DNA of 64,000 nt from Pohlia nutans (taxonomy: Eukaryota > Streptophyta > Bryopsida > Bryales > Mniaceae), in contig CM040087.1 in assembly GCA_022496805.1 (NCBI GenBank), forward strand, positions 28,606,253-28,670,252. Direction: 5' to 3'. The notes below the pieces were generated by a model, which worked only from the letters and a program-made list of their open reading frames with translations, was not told the DNA's origin and did no database searches. The translations under genes were made by a program, and so were the position numbers. Below, piece by piece: positions 55,236 through 64,000 of this stretch; within the stretch, counting starts at the first letter, position 1; every line of letters starts with the position of its first letter.

Positions 55236-55711
55236 AGTAGGAGCAAAATACACAAGTTCGTTTCTGAACCGAAATGATACGGAATTAGTGCTTGGCAATC
55301 GCAGGAATTGTATTGCCCAACTCGATCACTCGGCTCATGAAACAGGAAACAGAGAACGAAAATCGGATCAGAAAGAATTGACTCCAATTCTCAGAGAATT
55401 TACAGTCCAGATATATCATGTACACGAAGGTGAGCGAGCCAGGCTGAGCAGTCTTACTAACAGTACAAAGAAGATGCTGAATCACATGTATGGACTAGAA
55501 AGAAGAATTGAATTTAATTAAAAATCAGCAAACATTCCCAGTTTCGAGATCGAATGCCACTCCTTATTACACACGAGTCCTACAAAATGAAAGCCAATTG
55601 ATCGAAGTCACATCAACAACATCACCCTCGATCTGCAGCACAGGAATTCTCCCACCCTAGCTAGTACCTACCTACAATCGTGATCCAAAGGGTATTCATG
55701 ACATGCTTCAA

Positions 55712-58473
55712 TCAGCTTCGGCAGCCAAAGCAAGTGCAGGAGACGGGAATGAAGGAGCACAGCCCAAAGGGCAAGCCCTTCACACCGCACCGTATGTTGT
55801 AGCAGCAAACTGTGGGCAGGCACCAGCGTCTGGACCGGTCACAGCATGTGCACGGCGAGCACTGCCGGAAGTCGCCCAACACCCGCCGCGTCGAATTCGC
55901 ATGCTTGTGCACAAGCTCCGGCGTCGTCGGGAACAGCTGCAGTTCCGTCCCGTTGGACCATTTCACCACGTCGCTCGTTAATGGAGAGCTGGCTATGGTG
56001 TCCCATTCGTCACGAAGAAGAGCCTGTATTATCCATCAAGAGCATAATTATGTAGAATCGTCAGTATATGAAAGCACAGAAATTGTAAAGTTACAGAGCA
56101 TCACTTGCCTACCTGAACTTGTGCATAAACTAAAAACTCATATCAGTTGGAGTGTTCATTAGCATTCAAACTACTGGCAATTCCGCTTGGAAATGAGGAT
56201 ACTTTGGTCGGGGGTCAAAAGGCTATGGCTAGTAATATCTTGAGCAAAGGTGGTTTGATAAACAGTGAATCTTGTCAATGAAAATACCAAGTATTTTCTC
56301 CTTCTGTCCTAGTTTTTGGGTTTTTTTCCCGACATAATTGTCCTATGTTTCATACATTAAACATGAGCCCGTCCACTTCAAACGGGGTGGACGATGAGAG
56401 TGACACAAAAATTACATACTAAATGGGTTAAAGTTTTTCTACACATTTTCACAACAGTGTAGCATACAGTTGTGTAGCTGGAAATGAAAATACCACATGT
56501 TTTTCATTTTTTACTTATTGCATTAGAAATGGCAGTTTTAGAGCAATGTTTGTGAAACATAGTCAAGGTCATTTCTCACCCTCCGTGGAAAAACTAAACT
56601 GGTTTAAAATAGTCATTCAGGATCCTGTATTATCGAATATCGAATATGGAACCATTTTTTGAGTACTGAGACGGTTTTTTGGTCAAAGATAGCGTTAAGT
56701 TAAAACATGCCAAAAACTAGGACAGTTATTTCCGGACAAAGGGAGTATGTCTTAAACATGCCAAATATCATTCAATAACACATCTGACACACACCCTCGA
56801 AAGGTGGACCGATTCTGATTCTTTCCAACAACTTCTTATCACAAACGTATCACTCCAATGAAGATTGATGTTACGAAGTGTTTAGTGAGAACCAGGAACG
56901 AACATTATTCAGTTGAATTTCATGTTGTGATCATGTAGCGATTTATGTGCCACCCCTAGAATGGAGTTCCGCATTTAATCGAGGGATCTGGAAGGACATT
57001 CGTACCTCAATTGTGAAGGTGCTGCTATCTTCCTGCTCCTGAGATCTCTGCACATATTCATAGGTTTGGGTGAATGCCACAGTTATGCAATTGTTATTGT
57101 GTGAAAGAATTATACCACTATAAGTTGTAGAGTAAACTGATTGACCGGCTCTGGATGGATAGAAGCTTGAGTTTGTTTGTTCCTGGGACATTGACCTTCA
57201 TTGGTTCGAACACTACTGATACTCTGTTGTGTTTCTTGCTTATGGTTTTCCAAGTTGCTCAATATAGAAGAAGACTAACCCCTGTCGGCATAATGAGGGC
57301 TAAGCATGTGCTACGTGGACCGAGATAGCGTGGTACACGTAAACTCCATTGCTCAAGATGAATGGCTTTCTCTGGCTAACCCATTATTTAGATATTTAAA
57401 AATTGGTACCCAGGAAAAATGTAGTGTCTATATGGAAGTGAGCCGAGTGACTACTTTGCAACCGGATTTCAAATGGAAGGCCTAAACTTTACAGAATCAC
57501 TCAAATGTACGTGCTGACTGACTGTTTCAGAGTTGATTGTTTAGTACTAAGATTAACCCTCTGAAACTATAGACTCACTTTTGTGATACTGCTTCAACCA
57601 TAGCCGTTCTAAACCTCTACAAAAAGTCACCGAGTGCTCTCGGGGCTTATCTCCTTGTTCATTCTCAGCTAGATATAATATGGTGTTTCAGTCCCATTCC
57701 ATCGTCACGGTGCAAGCAATGGCCTGAAGGGCCTGATTGAGATTTCTCACCTCAGCCTGCTTTGAGAATGGCACTGTTGAGGCACCTACAATCAGGAACC
57801 AAAAATTAGCCACAAACATAGAAACTCTGGAACATGACAAAATGCAATGTCAAGAAACTTCGATTTTTTTTTAAAGAGGTGCCCTTAATCTTTTCTGCAC
57901 TCCTCACCACTAAATCGGTGAGTTCTCAATGTGTCGTAAATTAATTCCTCTAAGTTTTCCATTGCACGTCCATTGAGGACATTGGCATGTCCTAATTTGA
58001 GATCCCATGATATTTGCGAAAACCAAAAGACTATGATGTTGGCACAGCATCAAGGAATGGACCCATCAGAACCGCTAACCATCATTTTTTTTATTGGTTT
58101 TTCATTGATTTTCGAATACAAGAAATGCCTTTCCACTTGTTCTCTAGGAAAACGTGAAGGATGCATTTTTTCGCTGAGAGGTAGTAGTTGACTCCCTGTG
58201 AACAAGATGTCTGTCACCTCAATGTCCACATGATCTCTAGCTAACTCTTATTAGAACGCCCACTCTATAGCTTCCTCCAATCTTTCTACTGCTTCAAGTT
58301 CCAATGTTTTTTCAAACGTGAATTCCCAAATATGAGAGCTACACCCAATTGCCCTTCTGTTGTTGAATTTAACACTAAAAATGGCATCATAAGTCAATGG
58401 AATATAAATATATACCTGCAAGCAATCCCGCTACCAGAAACAGCTGCAGCATTAAATAATAGTGTGCAGCCAT
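55712..58473 (-). CDS. Small secreted cysteine-rich protein, four exons
   Basis: Minus-strand exons 58473-58416, 57785-57751, 57047-57006 and 56023-55712 join with consensus sites (donors GCAG/GTATAT, GAG/GTGAGA, GAG/GTACGA; acceptors TTGTAG, GTGCAG, ATACAG) and matching phases to give 148 residues. The N-terminus MAAHYYLMLQLFLVAGLLAG is a signal peptide. Residues 100-146 hold 12 cysteines in the pattern C-x2-C-x-CC, WC-x2-x2-CCY-x-I-x-C, PFG-x-C-x-F-x3-x-C-x-C-x2-C. This matches my memory of a conserved plant family of small secreted proteins of unknown function (probably DUF7866). A role as apoplastic signal or defence-type peptide is inference. The 42- and 35-nt microexons are unusual but phase-consistent. 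Exons lie in AT-rich DNA with dispersed repeats in the introns. Confidence 0.8.
56424..56574 (+). repeat. Dispersed repeat, copy 1
   Basis: About 150 bp (TTTTTCTACACATTTTCACA ... AACATAGTCAAGGTCATTT) found again in the same orientation at 60651-60800 with roughly ten differences. It lies in the third intron of the cysteine-rich protein gene. No terminal repeats seen. Confidence 0.75.
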
Positions 58474-58499
58474 TCTATCAAGTGGAGCACTCGTCACTT

Positions 58500-60339
58500 T
58501 CGTCACCACCCAAGTGCTGTGAATCTGCACAAGCAGCACAACAGTCAGAGGTGACAACACAATAGCAAGAAAATAAAATAAAAGTTGGATATGAAGGAAA
58601 TACTCCGTGTTCCTAACAACAATTTCATGAACAAGGAAATCAACAGAGCTCACTACCTTGAGAGTCATGAAAACCACTACGTTCTCCAATGAAGCTCCAA
58701 GAAGAAAAGAAGAAGAAGAGACAATGTGGGGTACAGTCTGTCGCAGATTTCGGCAGTACAAAGATTGATGTAGAAGTGGTAGTACCATTACCTCATTCAA
58801 CCTAAAGGCTGAGCTTACTAATGTGAATTAGAAAGAAAGCCATTCCCGCATCCCAAAAGGATAACCTAGCGCTGCAGACTGCGGCTGTCAGAGCACAAAC
58901 ACAGACACGGTTGCTTACAGAAAAGTTTAATAAACTGGTAACGTAATTGTAAGAGTTCCACCAAATGAATTAAAACGAGAGAGAACGATGCATGCCATGA
59001 GCTAAGTTATAGTCCACCATAGCCAGCCAGCCTGTTGGCGTTGTGTGCACAAAGTGCTCAAGCACTTGGGATTCCTGGTGAGCTAGCTAAGTTAGCTAGC
59101 TGCAAAGGAATTGAATGCAACGCACAATGTAAGTTAGGGGTGTGTCCGGCCACTCTGCATTGTAAAGAGAAGGACATTGAATGGCCGGGAGCGATATGCG
59201 TTCAATTCATTCTCTGACTGCCTTACTGCTGGTGCCTTGCCTCTCAAGTTGGCCGGGAGCTGCTAGCTGCAGTGAGCTTGGAATGCGCTCATGAGCACCA
59301 TGGCCATGGAGTGGACTCAACTGAACTGCGACTGATGAGTGGACTCCTGTCTGCCTTCTGACTCAGCCCGACTTTCACTAAGTTAGGGCAGCTCCTGGGA
59401 CTCTTTTCTTGTAGCTGCCCAAATAGCTGCCCAAATAGAGACTACATGCAAATATGCAAATATTTGTAAACGTCCCAGCGTCCAGAAACTGGATCACGAA
59501 CGGATTCAAAGCCTTTTAACTTTCTCATACAATCTCAGATGACTTTCATCCAAGTCACCTTTGCAAGCCTATTAACCCCTAAAGGTCCTCACCTCTTTTG
59601 CAAAAGTCAAAGCACTATAATTTGCATACTTTAAATATCACATTGAATGATTTATAATTTTTCATAGATAATCATTGACATTATGAAGGTATGACAAAAT
59701 TTTCAACATGATTGGAAGATATTTTGAATATTTACAAATTTTATGATGTAAACAAGGTAAAAATTCAAAATAAATATGTTTTTGTCAAATTTAATATCAA
59801 AAATTATATTTAAGGTAGATAAAAGTTATATTTACATGGAGTAAAAAATTGAAGGTGAAGAAATTAAAAGAGACTTATGATTGAAGCATCTTTAGAAAGC
59901 CCTTTGTATTTTGGACACTCAAAATTCAAAGTTCTCAACGGTGGAAAAGTTTCAAATGAAGTTTATTCTCCAATCCCAACGGTCAAAAGATGTATCATAA
60001 CTTAACTTAAACATCTAATGAAAACACCAACTACAATAAAGCTAAGACACTTGATTTTTGGGGCCTTTGACCCAAAATCAAGCATAATTGGGTTGATTGG
60101 TCCTTTAGGGGTTAAATTCTCTACCAATTAGAGTAAATTTCTTGTGATGTGGAGAAGTTGATAATATCGGAGAGGCCTCCAAATACAATTATGTCAAATT
60201 TGTTGAGTAGATTTCATGCATGCAATGGTCCTCTCATGTACACCTATTGTACATCTAAGTCATGCTAATATCTATTTTTGAGGCTAGCATCTACTTGTGT
60301 TTAAAGGATTGGTACGTTTAGGAGTTAATTTCAACGGTG
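58500..60339. other. Non-coding region upstream of the cysteine-rich gene
   Basis: Should include the promoter of the minus-strand gene starting at 58473. No convincing TATA box was identified on the minus strand. The rest is AT-rich with no gene. Confidence 0.4.
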
Positions 60340-60443
60340 CCAATCGTCAAAATTACCCCACATCAATGAGGAATTGAGCTTGTTACAAGAGCTAGTTAAG
60401 AGAACAAGAGCTAAGCTCAACCCCCCCCCCCCCCCCCCCCCCC
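60340..60443 (+). repeat. Direct repeat followed by a 23-C run
   Basis: 60340-60420 (GAGGAATTGAGCTTGTTACA region) is repeated at 61310-61388 in the same orientation. In this copy the repeat is followed directly by 23 consecutive C residues (60421-60443), absent in the other copy, where the sequence continues AACCCGTGG. Confidence 0.75.
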
Positions 60444-60650
60444 AAGGGATAATACGCCTCTTCTATCTTTAAAAATTGGCACAAAAGTAACCAACATGAA
60501 AATTTATATGATGGTTGATCTAAAACCTCAAAGTTTCATAGTCCCAAATCCTTTACTAATGAATCAAAATACAGTGACCCTATTGAGTAAGGTACAAAAA
60601 TGCTTTTCCTTCATTTTGAATGTTATAATGTAACAATCCAAGAAGGAAAA

Positions 60651-60800
60651 TGGGTTGAAGTTTTTCTACACATTTTCACAATAGTGTAGCATACAATTGT
60701 GTAGGTGGAAATGAAATACCATATGTTTTTCATCTTTTACTTATTGCATTAGAAATGGTAGTTTTAGAGCAATTTTTGTGAAACATAGTCAAGGTCATTT
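60651..60800 (+). repeat. Dispersed repeat, copy 2
   Basis: Second copy of the 150-bp sequence at 56424-56574, same orientation. Confidence 0.75.
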
Positions 60801-61309
60801 AGGAGTTAATCCCTAAACGGCTATAAAGCCCCCATGGAGCTTTTGGAATTAAAGCCCATATGGAGGTGAGGAAATTCGAGTTTTTGAGTCATGAAATGTA
60901 GAGTGAGCACCAAAGAGACCCTAGTTCTTTTGAAAAGCTGAATCCGTGTATACTTCCTAACTGGAAATTCATGAAGTGTACGATTTTTGGTGATTTTTGG
61001 TTATTTCTTTAAGCTACAAAGAAACTATCTTGGCGTCACCTTAGACCCTCATATCTTCCTCCTCACACCTCCAAATTACATAAATGTTTTTGCATGTGAG
61101 GATTGTAATGATCTCTACGCATGTTTTTTTTTTTATAAATTTAATTTTGGTGCACTTTTTAACAATCTGATTTCAGTAATTGTACAAAAAACCCAAAACA
61201 AAATCCATTAATTTTCTCAATGGTGATATTTTCTCAAAATTGGACAACTATTTCGTTGATCCTTTTTTCATACAAAAGCTATGTAAATATTCTTTAATTT
61301 CCAAGGCAT

Positions 61310-61388
61310 TGATCGTCAAAATTCCCCCTCACCAATGAGGAATTGAGCTTGTTGCAAGAGCTAGTAAAAAAGCAAGAGCTAAGCTCAA
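61310..61388 (+). repeat. Second copy of the 60340-60420 repeat
   Basis: Matches from GATCGTCAAAATT through GCTAAGCTCAA with several substitutions. The two copies are about 970 bp apart and may delimit an old duplicated or LTR-like unit, but no TG...CA ends or primer sites were found. Confidence 0.6.
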
Positions 61389-61447
61389 ACCCGTGGTTAA
61401 CAAAAGAAATATTGTACTCTATATATAACACCATTTTGGTGCTACAA

Positions 61448-61557
61448 GATAGATAGATAGAAACACCGACCCTATTGCAAGGCCGGCGTGAATAAAGTGT
61501 CCGTTCGTAATGTCAATGCCCCGATGCCCACCGGACAAAGGGACCTTGGAACAATAC
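61448..61557 (-). mobile_element. 5'-truncated SINE copy
   Basis: 110 bp on the minus strand matching the last part of the composite SINE at 63166-63715 (shared phrases CCGGTGGGCATC, AACGGACACTT, GCCGGCC) and ending in the same TATC-type tail. It is flanked by the perfect 12-bp duplication TTGGTGCTACAA (61436-61447 and 61558-61569), which proves the family transposes by target-primed reverse transcription and that its 3' end is the TATC tail. Confidence 0.88.
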
Positions 61558-62269
61558 TTGGTGCTACAATATATCACTAGTAATTAATGAGCCACAAAAA
61601 TTTCTATCAAATCTTATTAAATCTTGTCAAAATGTGCGGGAAAAAACATCTCAAAAAACCTAAACTGGGATGGTTTTTTATTACTGTATCATGCACCACA
61701 ATGAATAGAATTAAAATTGTAGCTTGACATATACTTCCTCTGTTTCAATTTGATTGTCGTAAACCAACATTATTTCTTCGTTCAATTGTGCCAATCAAAC
61801 TGGAACAGGAGTACAAAATACCAGCTAAGGAGAAGTGAAGAGCAAGTCCTCTGCATATCTAGAAGTTGTAGCTAACAAATCCATGTAGAACCGCCTTGAC
61901 AATCAAAACTCACCCTACTACCAAAGTCACTATAAACTTCTTTTTTAAAATTTTTGCAAGTAACCAACATAGTGAATTTTGCAGGTAATCACCAAGCTTT
62001 AGCATGCAATAGAGTTGATTGCATAACCACCCGAGTTTACGTTTTTTTGAGAAGGATTTTTTAACTCTCTTTAACGAATTGGTATTGAATGCTAAAGTTA
62101 TAAGGTAAAGAAATATGTTCAAAATTGAGATGTTTTTTCATCAAGCCCATACTTTGAAAGATGAACGGGGGCACACGAGGGCGCACACGAGAGCTTTGTT
62201 TTTCTGCCATCAATCAGTGTGCCTATCCAAAAGGCTTGGATAGAGAGAAGCACACACCAGTTTTCCACC

Positions 62270-62466
62270 TACTCTACATTGCTGCCCTGTGGTGATTGGT
62301 GCCGAGCTCTATGAAGGCCTTTATTCGTCATACATGCTCAACGGAACAGGTATGAATGCAGAGAAGGCCATTGGCCCATCCGCATCACTGTCAGTGTTTG
62401 GTCAGTTGTTCACATTCCTGTTTCCCAAAGTCCAAACAGATAAAATCACCACATTCAAGGAAAAAG
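62270..62466 (+). pseudogene. Possible orphan exon, family unknown
   Basis: The frame around 62289-62466 (VIGAELYEGLYSS ... VFGQLFTFLFPK) has clear protein-like composition and ends at a strong donor, GAAAAAG/GTATGTG. No partner exon was found nearby. It may be a captured or remnant host exon. Confidence 0.35.
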
Positions 62467-62526
62467 GTATGTGTATATAAATGACCTAACAACTCAGAAG
62501 ATTTATTCCTTTTTTGTTGGGATATA

Positions 62527-62690
62527 TACCATGGTCCCATAGCTGGGTCGCCAAAAAATAAATAAACAAATCAATTTAAATGTAAAAAATCGGAAATTGT
62601 GAGGACAAAAAACAAAAATAGAATAAATTATTTTAGCTGTATTTAGATAATTCTAAGCTATTTTGGGCCATTTTAAAGATTTTTTTGCTC
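62527..62690 (+). repeat. Partial copy of the TACCGTA MITE
   Basis: Starts TACCATGGTCCCATAGC and shares ACAAAAATAGAATAAATT and TTCTAAGCTATTT with the reverse complement of 41697-41954. The far end is not recognisable. Confidence 0.5.
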
Positions 62691-63215
62691 CAAAACACAA
62701 ATCATGAAATTTACTAGGGGTAATTTTGTACTTCAAAGAAAACCATTTTAAAATTCATTGAAATTACAAACTTTATTGGAAAATATGATTTCACTTCAAT
62801 TCAACTCTACCAAGATATATCTTTCCTACAAAATTTTGTGACCTCAAAGTCAAAAGCACAAATGTCTTTAAGTCATCGAATGGAAAAAAATGAAAATCAA
62901 ATTGAAAATCAAGAGAACATGAGTACGTGGCATTGGTACAAATTGACATAAGATGAAATAATAGAAGATGAGAGTAATTGATGCGATTTGATTGATGGGG
63001 AATCCTAAAATCCTTCTTCTAAGGTTGTTTTTTAAGTTTTGTTGTTTAAGTTTGGGTTTCAAGCGTTCTTCCTCACGCAGACACTCCATTTCTCACTTGA
63101 ACTCCTTTGACACCCTCATGCTCACACAAGTTGTGGCGTCCTTGCGTTAAAAGTAGGTGTAGGCTATCTCATCGAGCTCTGACTTTCAGGGTCTCTTTTG
63201 ATTGGCCAATTTCAG

Positions 63216-63334
63216 TGATGCGGTCATACCAAGGCTACTACACCAGATCCCATCAGAACTCTGAAGTTAAGCGCCTTTGGGCCGGAATAGTACTGGGATG
63301 GGTGACCTCCCGGGAAGTCCCGGTGCTGCATCCA
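63216..63334 (+). rRNA. 5S rRNA-like segment inside the SINE
   Basis: 119 nt, starting TGATGCGGTCATACC and ending GGTGCTGCATCC, recognisable as plant-type 5S rRNA throughout. The internal control region is intact in outline: A-box region AAGTTAAGCG (about 63264-63273) and C box GGATGGGTGACCTCC (63297-63311). Several stem changes relative to canonical plant 5S, and the absence of a T-run right after the 3' end, argue it is a retroposon promoter rather than a working 5S gene. Confidence 0.88.
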
Positions 63335-63349
63335 TTTAAAAAGGCACTA

Positions 63350-63412
63350 CGGGCCTTGGCTTGGTGGTTGAGGCTCATGGCCCCCAATGAGGAGGTTGTG
63401 GGTTCTATTCCC
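63350..63412 (+). ncRNA. tRNA-like segment of the SINE
   Basis: A box TGGCTTGGTGG (63357-63367) and B box GGTTCTATTCC (63401-63411) are 44 nt apart from start to start, as in tRNA genes and tRNA-derived SINEs; each has one mismatch to consensus. The acceptor stem does not close, so it is not a functional tRNA. Confidence 0.75.
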
Positions 63413-63727
63413 CATGCCGGCGTGGTGCTCACCGCCATAATCCACCCAATTATGGTGGGGGGTCCTTGGACTTTGTTGTATGGGTACTTCAAAGCCCTTT
63501 GGGGGGATACCATGTCCGGTATCTTCAAGGCACTAGTGGCTAACTAAGTAGTAGCATAGTGTGTCACTATAGTGTCCATCCTCGAAAGGGGAGAGTAGTA
63601 TTGTCCCAATTTCCCCTCGTCCGGTGGGCATCCGATCATTGGCATTATGAACGGACACTTCATTCTCGCCGGCCCCTAAAGGGACCGGAGTTTCTATCTA
63701 TTCTATCTATCTATCTAGGTGTAGGCT

Positions 63728-64000
63728 TTATTTTGGTTGAACTTATATGATGTTTCTAATCCTCATGGAAGAGAGTTTTTTTTTGAATGATGGTAATTTT
63801 TTGTTGTGAAATTGGATTTCTTTAGCATGTATGAATGGGTCATATTTTTGGTGGCATCCTGATCCTCTTCTCTACATCTTTAAATCAAAATCACGAGCCT
63901 ATTTTCTCACAAATTAGTCAAACTTGATGTCTCTAAGGTGACTTGAAAGATTTTTAATTGTTGGAAGGGATGATTTTGTACACTTATGGAGAAGTGACAT
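63728..64000. other. Non-coding right edge
   Basis: AT-rich sequence with no gene or repeat boundary recognised before the window ends. Confidence 0.5.

Larger units (their letters stand above)
63166..63715 (+). mobile_element. Composite SINE: 5S rRNA head, tRNA-like part, TATC tail
   Basis: 550 bp between two perfect copies of TAGGTGTAGGCT (63154-63165 and 63716-63727). In order: about 50 bp of leader (63166-63215), a 5S rRNA-like segment (63216-63334), a tRNA-like segment with A and B boxes (63350-63412), a unique body, and a TCTATCTATC tail. It has no coding capacity; mobilisation would depend on a LINE. A truncated relative at 61448-61557 confirms the 3' boundary. 5S-headed SINEs are established in animals; a plant element joining 5S and tRNA parts is not one I know. 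Confidence 0.82.

Noticed and set aside
63216..63334. Functional 5S rRNA gene
   Set aside because: Single copy, sequence changes in stems, no T-run terminator after it, and inclusion within a retroposon's target duplication.
63166..63334. Cassandra-type TRIM retrotransposon (5S inside an LTR)
   Set aside because: No paired LTR, primer site or polypurine tract; instead there is a single copy with a TATC tail and a 12-bp duplication.
1..64000. CRISPR arrays, bacterial operons, organellar inserts
   Set aside because: Nothing with regular repeat-spacer structure or organellar gene content was seen; the window is nuclear plant DNA.

Overview
This is a gene-poor plant nuclear region dominated by transposable elements. 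The plant assignment rests on spliced genes with TATA boxes, LTR retrotransposons of plant Ty1/copia and Ty3/gypsy type, a PL1 pectate lyase, plant-type MITEs (Harbinger-like, CACTA-like) and a small cysteine-rich secreted plant protein. The species cannot be named from sequence. The GC-rich coding exons in AT-rich, repeat-filled DNA would suit a large non-seed plant genome, but that is only an impression.

Layout. 1-1304 holds an array of degenerate GGACRTC-like motifs, an AT-rich stretch and the start of an unrecognised gene. That gene is cut by a complete Copia element (1305-6761) with identical 258-bp LTRs and a 5-bp target duplication, and resumes at 6767-7654. 8834-19709 is a Gypsy element with 540-bp LTRs and extra open reading frames 3' of pol; it carries three in-frame stops. 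20154-22243 is a decayed gene for a coiled-coil protein with a RING-like Cys/His cluster. 22814-28993 (minus strand) is a decayed, multi-exon, transposase-like gene with a plausible D-D-E triad. These genes probably belong to one large DNA transposon. Its right edge can be placed at about 29167/29168, because the flanking DNA is an ULP2-type SUMO-protease pseudogene and a second, uninterrupted copy of the same junction lies near 37502.

29168-38935 contains the ULP2-like pseudogene, a 2.7-kb element with 21-bp terminal inverted repeats enclosing a small spliced gene for an ADD-type (ATRX/DNMT3-like) zinc finger, and a 3.1-kb element with about 0.55-kb inverted termini carrying shuffled ULP2-like exons. 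38936-48770 is mostly AT-rich, non-coding and sprinkled with MITEs and a 5'-truncated LINE-like copy.

The two best host genes are a secreted pectate lyase (49353-51246, one coding intron plus a 5'UTR intron and TATA box) and, on the minus strand, a four-exon 148-residue cysteine-rich secreted protein (58473-55712). Three more small inverted-repeat elements lie between them. The right end holds a composite SINE made of a 5S rRNA head, a tRNA-like promoter and a TATC-repeat tail (63166-63715) flanked by a 12-bp duplication, and a 5'-truncated copy at 61448-61557 with its own 12-bp duplication.

Many broken frames in this window are broken by TAG/TGA/TAA codons that fit C-to-T change of CAG, CGA or CAA, as expected from decay of methylated DNA.
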